A stretch of 11,380 nucleotides of DNA from Candidatus Omnitrophica bacterium CG07_land_8_20_14_0_80_50_8 (GTDB taxonomy: Bacteria; Omnitrophota; Gorgyraeia; 2-02-FULL-51-18), in NCBI GenBank assembly GCA_002779345.1, contig PEWW01000132.1:1-11380 (forward strand), read 5' to 3'. The notes beneath the pieces were generated by a model, which ran no database searches, was not told the origin of the DNA, and saw only the letters and a list, made by a program, of their open reading frames with translations. The translations under genes and the position numbers were made by a program. Below are positions 1 through 9,000 of this stretch, piece by piece. Position 1 is the first letter of the stretch. The number at the start of each line of letters is the position of its first letter.

Positions 1-3000
1 ATGGAAGGGAAAAAGGCGAAGAACTGGTCGACTACACTCAAAATTACCAAGCCGACGGCCTGACGGTCCGCAATACCTCCATTTCTTACTATGAGAGTCC
101 GGCGGGTCTTCTGGTTTTTCCGGTCAGAGCCACGGTCGCAGGATTTGAGCCCGGCTTAAGAGAGACCGACCAATTTCGTCATGGAACCTCCGGTTCCGAT
201 ATGGTGAACGGCCTCAAGCTGCAGAGTCAAACCTTCTTTGCGGGTTCTTCAAAGGAGGAGAAAGTCGACTACGTTCTAAACTACAAAGGGGCCGCCGGAG
301 CCGAAAAGGTCGGTTCTACGCAAATATCTTTTTATGGCAGCGACAATTTCCGTGCTACGAACGTCAATATCTCACCCGACGACGCCTTAAGGACCCAGCG
401 TACCTTTAAGAACGCATTCGCGAACGCGACTTTGGTGTTGGTTGATGTTCTAAGCTGTTATGCCAGCAATAAACTCATAAGCGAATCCTTTTTCGCTGGC
501 GATATGTCCGAGGAAAAGAACGACTACACTCTGAATTATAAAGGAGATGTCGGAGCCGAAACGGTTCGTTCCACACAGATATCTTTCTATGGCAATACCA
601 ACCTTCGAGCCAAGGACCCTCTTATTTCACCTGACGATGCTTTGAAAATGCAAAGGACTTTCAGAGATGGTTTTACGAATGTGGCTTCGGTAACTGACTC
701 AGGTCGTTATACAGCTAATAAACTTCTCACGGAATCTTTCTTCGCCGGCGAGGTCACTGAGGAGAAAAATGACTATACCATAAACTACAAAGGGGACGCC
801 GGATCCGAAACATTCCGTTCTACGCAAATTAATTTTTATGGTACATCCATGAAACGTGCTTCCGACCAGTGGTTTGTATTGGAAGGAGGTGTTTCGGTCC
901 TAAAGACGGTTGATTTTGACGAGCGGTTGACCCGCCAGATCCTCTGGAGGGACGAGGTATCTCAGACGGAACGGGACAGCCTGTTGTTCGGGGGCGTGAA
1001 TATGGCTTTGCCTCTTAACCGGATGGCGATCAACCCGAATGAGCCGGCGGACTGGACCGATATTCAGATCAATATTTCCAAAAAAGTGTTGAACGAAACT
1101 TACTACGTCGGTGAATTCGGCGAAGAAAAGGTCGATTACCTGTTTAATTACGCGGGCTCCGCGCTTGACCAAAAAGTGCAGAATACACAGATCTCGTTCT
1201 ACGGTAACGCGGGCCTGCGAGCATCGAATCCGGCCACTGACGTTGACGATCCTTTGGCCCGGCAGACGACCTGGAGAAGCTATGTGAACGATACGGACCG
1301 TGCCCAGATCATTACCCAAAATTCCAGAATTCCGATCACCACCGGAGCGTTGGCGGATGGCAGTTCGATGAATATTAACGGGGTCACTGTCAATATGGCC
1401 TATTCAGCGGCGACCAGCCAGGCGACATTGCAGATAGGCGGTGTAACCAAGGTTGTTGATGTCGGCAGCAGCCTCGTACCGGCAGGTAAAGGATCTCTCC
1501 TTCTATCGCTAGACGCATCGGGGGTCTTGCAGGTAACGTCCGTCAGCCAAAACAGGCTTTTATCCACTAATTATTTTGCCGGGTATGTCGGCGAAGAAAA
1601 ATCGGATTATGTGGTTTCTTACACCGGAGCGGCAGGGTTTGAACGGATCAAGACGACCCAGATGAGTTTTTACGGACCGGAAGGACGCCGGGCCAATGCG
1701 GTGTGGATGCCGTTCGGCTTCACGGAGTTCAGAATGATCGATTCGGACGACGCATTGGTACGCCAGATCGTGTGGAAGGGAGGCCTCGTCGCCGCCGAAC
1801 TTGAACAGCTGAGAAATATTCCTTTAATGGGCACCGTACCGGCGCCGTTCGATCTAACGGCATTGGATCCCGCCATTCAGGCGGTTGTAGGGAAGAAAGT
1901 GATCTCCGAAAGCGTCTACTATGGCGTCTCGGGAGAGGAAAAGCTTGATCACACTTTCAATTACCGCGGGGAATATGGATTTCAGGATGTTCAGAGCACA
2001 CAAATGTCCTTTTATGGAGATCAGGCTCGCCGTGCCTCGTTTGTCGGAGTGGACGATCCGATGGCCCGTCAGATCACCTGGAGGGGCAAGCTTGACAGCG
2101 GGGCCCTGACTTCTCTGAATTCGTATTCAATTGCAACGGTCATCGGAAACCTGGCCAGCGTGGGGAACACTTTCTATCTGGCAACGGACAGCCATTTTGC
2201 CGGAGAGGACGTGGGCGAGGAGAGGTTGGACTACACAGCGTCTTACGAGGTCAAGGGAATCGATATCCGGGATATTTCCGTCAATTTGTACGGCGTCGTT
2301 CACGAGCGCGCGACCAGCCCGGTGCTTGATCCGGATGACGCGCTGACCGTCACACGCTCTTATAAAGAATCTAATGCTTACGATTTATTGGTAAGTTCCA
2401 CGGCCTATCCATCCACCGGCTATGCGGCGGCGGAGCCCCTAAAAAATTGCCAGAGTGAAAACTATTTTGTCGGGTACCGCGGCGAAGAGATCTCGGACTA
2501 TACACAGCGTTATAACAAAATGCAGGAGGCGGTCAGCTTCACCGTAAATTATTACGAGAACGCTTTGATCGCCGGTGATACCGCATGGCGCGCTGCCGAC
2601 GCGGTGTCCGGAGATCCTCTCAGGAAGACCATTGAAGTGAGCGGCCAGTACAATCCGATGTTCAGCGAAAATGATTATCGCTCTAAGTCTATCTATTTGG
2701 GCGAGCAAGGTGAGGAGTATGTCAGCCAGGTCTACAGCTACAAACGTGGAGAGATCCAATCAAGGAGCGAATACCAATACGTTGAACACTCCGATCACCG
2801 CAAGATCGACACGATCACGCAATATGACGTTCTCAGAAGGGCGGATAAGGACAACGACCGTCTTCTTAAATCGGGACAAACCAAGTATTTCTATACCAGC
2901 GCTTATGATCCGGATTTTGCCGATACGACGATCGCCAGAAACTGGAATTATCATCGGGATGATCCGAACGTCCTAAGCAGTTTTTCCGTTACCAAAAACA

Positions 3001-6000
3001 ATTTTATCGATAACGGGGTCATGGATTTTCATACAGCCGGGAAAGAACCTATTACCACGGGCTTTAATTTCTATCACGGAATATTCGGGTCCGTGAGTCC
3101 GTTGATCGACCCGGATCCCTCGCTAAACGATCCGGCCGTCTACGAGACAGCAATTTACAATCCTATCAGTGTTTCCGACGCCAAGATCGCCAGTTATTAT
3201 CAGACGCGATCGTTCACGGATGATGCGCCGACACTTCTGTCTGCGCAACGTTGGGGACGCGTGGATCACACGGTATCGAAAGGCACAAGCTTCTCCAAGG
3301 GCGAGAGCCAAGCTTATTTCCTGATGAGCCAGACTGACAAAACAAAAGTGACGGGTAGTTATGAGACCACCTCACGCTTCAATATGAGCGATAAATTGGA
3401 TAGCCAGGAAACGGTAGGCGTTTCTTACGGTTTAAGTAAGAATCTGGCAGTGGATTACAAGGTGACCGGCCGGTACAGGACCAAAGCCACTTTGATAGAT
3501 AAAGATTGGGGAGATGTGCTCGAGTCAGAAACAAGAGGGATCACGGAAAAATACAGCTCGACGAACGGCACGCCTGATCCGAAGGTTTCCAGCGCTTACC
3601 GCACCACTACCCAGTTTAACAAGTATGGCTTCTCGGAAAAGAGCACCAATGAATCTTACTCGTTCAGAAACGGCGCGCTAAATCCGATGGCGATCGATTC
3701 TACCAGCGCTATTGACCCCAATATGCCGATCCCGCCCCCTATCGTTGCGCCGACGTCGCTTATTTTTAATATGATCGGGGATTTCCCGGCTGTCTGGAAC
3801 GTGACCGACCTGGCTTCCGGCGAAATGAGAGGCCATTCTTCCACGACCACTGAGTTTGACGAGTTCGGAATAGAAAAATCCTCGAAATCGTCCGGTGATT
3901 CATGGAAATTCGGAAAACGCATGGGCGATTCCCAAACTGAGACCAGCTATGAAGGCAACGCTTGGGGCGAACAAAAATGGAGCCGTATCACGGGAAATAA
4001 CTACAAGTATACCGGCGACAAATACGAAAGCTATGAGATGCTCACTAATTTCGAGAACGGACTTACCAAGGATAGCCACACGGACACTACTTCTTTATTC
4101 GGCGAAACGCTGAGTTCTCATACCGACACGTATTATGACACGGACGGATATATCGATTGGTCGAATGCCGTCTATAAAACGCTCGAGAGGGAATACGCGA
4201 CCGAAACGCATTACAGCCAGGACCGTTACAGTGATTATCTCGAAGACAAGGTGATCGAATATACGATCTCGGACAATAGTGACGACGGTATTTTCACCGG
4301 TCAAAATGACAAAGGAGGCCCGGCACGCGTCAGGACGGACTATATTTACGACAAATTTGACATGAATCTCGCGGCTGCTCCGGGGGTTTCTTTCCGGTCG
4401 GCACTGCTGTTCACCTATTCTAATGATTATGCCAATACGATAACCGTCTATGAGCAGGACAAAGAGTTTAACGATGATCCGGAAGAGAGGCAGATCAAAT
4501 ACACGAAGTCAGACATGGATGAGGAAGATTATAAATACGGAGATTGGCTGAACGGTGACCGCCCCGCCTGGCCGACCGCTCCCGCGGGATTTAACCCCGA
4601 CAATATCACGTATACTGCTTACAATTCAGGTTCAGGATTACCGATCGATCCCGACACCTTTAATCCGGCATATCGTCCGCAGGTCAAAACGGACTATTCA
4701 TGGACATACGTCAACCCGACGGCGCCGGCCACTTTCAGGGGACCGCGGATCCTTGATTATACCCAGTCCCGTGACTCCCGGCTCACATATACGAAATACA
4801 GAAAAGATCCGTTTGCGGCGGGAGGCGAGGACACTGTGATCGACTATACGGAGTCAAATAATTCTCCCGATGATATAGGAGTCGGCGGGCCCTATAGGGT
4901 CAGGACCAAGCAGTACTGGTCATCGATCCAGGTCCAGGGCCGCCCGGTCACCGTGCTGGAACATACCGAGGCGAACGATTCAAAAAATACAAGGACCTAT
5001 TACAAACAGGATCCGAACAACACCAGTTTCAGGAAGCGTGTGATGGATTATGTCGAATCCAAGAATACTCTCCGCGATCAGGCCGCCGGTGGTCCCGCCG
5101 TTCTTCGGACGACATACAACTGGATCGGCGTCAACGAGTCCATTTGGACAAAACCCACTCTCATAGACCAGTCGGTCAAGAAAGACAGGCTTGCGACTGT
5201 CCTGGATTCGACTTTATCCAACGACTCGCTTCATTCTTTTGTGAAATACAGGGACGACGAGTACAGCACCAGCCGGGTGAAACAGCGCGTGATCGATTAC
5301 CGGACGGATGACATGGGTGAATACCAGATCTACCACTATCAAGAGGCCGGTTTCAGCGATGTGCCTCGGGGAGTGGTAAAGACCGTTGAATCAAGGAAGG
5401 GATCGCTGACGGGGCGTTTGCTCAAGATATCCGAATACGAAACCAAGGAACCAAAGACATTTGACCCGGCGTCTCCCATAGAAAATCCGCTATGGCCCTC
5501 GCCCAAGCTGATGACCGTGACAAGCTTCAAGATGGACGGCGCTGCCATCTCCTCGGTCCAAAAATATTATTATGATTTGCCCACCGATGATCCTTTGAAT
5601 TTTGATTTTAACAACGACACCACGGCGGACGTGGCTGATCTGGATACGGACAAGGACGAGAGTTTGACAATCGCACAGATAGAAACCGAGCTGCAGAATG
5701 TCCTTTCGCCGGACGATTATACGGCCGCTCAAGCCAACACGACTTTATGGACCCGGCTGACCATGAAATACGGGGACATCAAACGGCAAGATCTGGACTA
5801 CACGATCGCCTATGACGCGTATGGGATCAAGAAATCCGTCAGCATCTACTCCGGCAACCAAGGGGAAGAGAAACAGATCGGGACGGTCAATTTTGCGAGA
5901 GACGGGAGAAAGACCGGCGTTTCCATGACTCAATACAAGACGGACGGATTCACCCAGGATAAAGTTTACTCGTACAAGATCTTTGACGACGGCGATAAGT

Positions 6001-9000
6001 GGGACAAGACGGAACTCACATCACTCACCGAATACACAGGAAAAGCCGGAAAAGAGAACATTAAAACGGTCACGAATTTCAGAAAACAAAAGAACGGTGA
6101 AATTATGCCCAACGGGCAGAAGCCATGGACCTCATTGGCGGTTCCGTTGACTTACGAACAATTTGTTGGCAAATGGAGTCTGTCGCTCAGCCATTATCAA
6201 TACCGCACCTACAAGGTATCGCCTGATGACCCGTACAGTCCGGAATTGCAGGCGATAGAAAAGGTGGAACAAACGGCAATGGTATTGAATGGAGCTACCG
6301 GGACGTACGAAGAGGTTTTGAGATCAACAACTTCGTATGATGGGGAGCGCGGGGAAGAACAGATCCAAAAGATGACCCAATACCGGCTGGATGGCACCAC
6401 AGTAGATTCGATAGACCACTACACTTACGAGACAGGCCGTACCCGGGCGCTTCTTAAGGTGGACCGTTATCTTCCTGTAAAATCAGGCACGGTTACATCC
6501 GGTATGACGGACGGTGAGGTCGCGGCGTTGACCTATATATCGCAGAGAACGGAGTATGGGGACGTCTACGGAAAAGACCCGGTCCAGGGCGACGAAATGG
6601 CCAAGCGCATTCTGCACTATTATTCGGACGGGTCGATAGCGAACGTGGCCAATCAGCTTTACAAGGCACAGGATCCGACCAACCCGACTGATTTTAACGT
6701 CCGCAAAGAAGGATTTGTGCTATGGAGGGTCGATACGCTGAAAGGAACCGCGGCGGATTCGGGCACTTTGTCCCGCGCGCAATATTTCGGCAAGGAAGGC
6801 AATGAAAGACTGGATTATGTCGAAAATTATACCGACGAAACAAGGCAGATCTATGGCTACGTAAGTCCGGACCTGGCCGTCGCTTATACAGAAGATGCAG
6901 CCTCCGCCCGGCTTTACTCACAGGCTATCGATGCAGACACGGCATCCACGAATTTAGAAAGAAACAATTTGAAGGACGATGCGGCGATCAAGAAAGTATT
7001 CTTGGTTCGCCGGGATGTTGTATGGCCCAATACCGCCGCGGGAATGAACCCTGTTGTCAGGGAAACCGAGTATGCAGGCCAAAGAGACGAGGAGAAGATT
7101 TTCAGCGTCGCCAACTACGAAATTGACGGTTCTTACGCTGATAAGGACTATTACTATTACCACAATCAACGCGACACGACCGTGATGCCTGCCGGCTATC
7201 CGGATCTCGATAATTTTGCCGCGTTAGACTACACGGAAAAATGGATTTACTACGACGGATCAACGACTCGCGACTTGAGGGTACAGGTGACCTATTTTAC
7301 CGGCGAACCCGGAAGGGAAAAGACCGCATATATTAATTTCTTTAAACCCAGCCCTACGGATATCGCCGGAATGTCGACAACCATTAAGAGCGTGGCGACC
7401 TACGAATACGATCCCAATTCGAACGCGCTCCGAAAAGTCGTCAACACGGTCGGGACCACCAACGTGGTCTCAAGCGTGAGCGAATACGAGGGCCCCGAGG
7501 GCAACGAGAAAATGGTGCGGGTTCGCCGGTACCGTCTTGAGTCTGAGTCTGCGCAGATCAGCGAATATGACGCGATGCAGAAGTTCCTGACGGATGTCAA
7601 CGGCGACGGCGTGGTCAACGAGGCGGATTATCAGCTGGTCAAGACAAGCGTCGAGCAGTGGACCAAGGCGACCAATATGCAGGACCTCAACGGGGACGGC
7701 ACTTACGATTACACGGATCTCCAGCTTCTCGAAAGCTTCATAAAGGCGCTTGAAGTCGTGGGCGGGGATACCGCTGACTTTGAAGCCACACTGATAGACG
7801 GCTCAGGCAACTATATTTTCGATTTTAACGCGGACGGGACGGTTACCGACCAAGAAGTCCAGATGATGAAGGCCTTTGTTGAAAACCTGGCCGATACTGA
7901 TCTTAACGGGGAGATCAACGGTTCGGATATCGACATGATCAAAAACGTCATGAATTTTATGCGCAATTATGATTCCGACAGCGATGGGTTCAGCGATTAT
8001 GAAGAAACAAGGCTCGGGACGGATCCTCTCAATTATACGGACCAACCCAACAGCTCTGCGGTGACAAACGCAAATCTCAAGAACGCATTGGAACACCTGA
8101 TGACGACTGTCGGTTTCAATGCGACCTTTGCGGAGGGACCGGTATGGTCCGGCGGACTTAAGATTTACGGGAATGAGTCGACCATCCGCGTGATCGAAAG
8201 CGAGGACGGCTCGGTTGAAGTGATATGGCCGAGCTCCCTGGGCGGCGGCGTGCGCTCGATCTCTAGGAGCGAATTGGCGAAAGTTTCAGTGGCCGAAAGC
8301 GGGGCCGGACCCGGATCCGGTTTTGGAGCAGGAACGCCTTTATCAGCGGATCTGGTCAGACAGGTCACGGATCTGGTCGCGGCGGTGGATTTCAACATAG
8401 CAGACGCCTATCTGACGGTCGGCACCACCGTCTTTAATTTTTTCAAAAAGGTCTACGATATTTATCAAGAGTCGCTCGCTGATGAGCCGGTCCGTCAGGA
8501 TCTGAGGGATCTGGTGCCCTATTATCAACCGATCATCTTGGCCCTCAGTTCGACCAATCCGTACCTTCTGACGCAGGAGGGCCTCGGCCAGCTGGGTGAA
8601 TGGATCGGGACTCAAGGGCCCCTCATCATTAACTGCGCGGCAAAGGCACTTTCGAGCCTTTTGGGCTCTCGCGGCATATCCGCCGGTTACGGCAATATCG
8701 CTTCCTCGGCGATCATCTACGATATCTTGTCCGGTGTGATCAATTCGTCAACCCAGGGTGGAGTTCAGACTTCTTTGGATGCCATTACAGCTTTGGCCTC
8801 TCAGAAGGGCGTGAACCTGAAGGGGCTCGAAATGTCAGCCGCCGATCTCTCCCGCCTCAAAGGGCCGTTTTTTGCTCTCGTTTCGAAGAATGGGGCGGAT
8901 CACCTGGTCCTGGTCAAATCGTTCACGGACACGGAAATAAGGTATGAGTCCAACGGGGAATTGATAACAGCCGGTAAGGATGAGTTTAGCGCCATCTATA

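Noticed and set aside
1..62. ATG at the first base as a gene start
   Set aside because: That frame stops after 20 codons (TGA at 61-63). The true frame starts two bases later and contains the G-E-E-x-x-D-Y repeat head.
881..890. Shine-Dalgarno-like GGAAGGAGGT
   Set aside because: It encodes E-G-G within the repeat region, no plausible start codon with a new coding frame follows, and the main frame continues through it. The same applies to AAAGGAGG at 4311-4318.
228..7530. Classical RHS/YD-repeat toxin shell
   Set aside because: Composition and D-Y dipeptides are suggestive, but the YD consensus and the conserved RHS core ending (D-P-x-G type) with a variable toxin tip are not seen.
8700..8760. 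Possible membrane segment around A-I-I-Y-D-I-L-S-G-V-I
   Set aside because: The hydrophobic stretch is too short and is broken by Asp, Asn and Ser. It fits a buried helix of the C39-like domain better.
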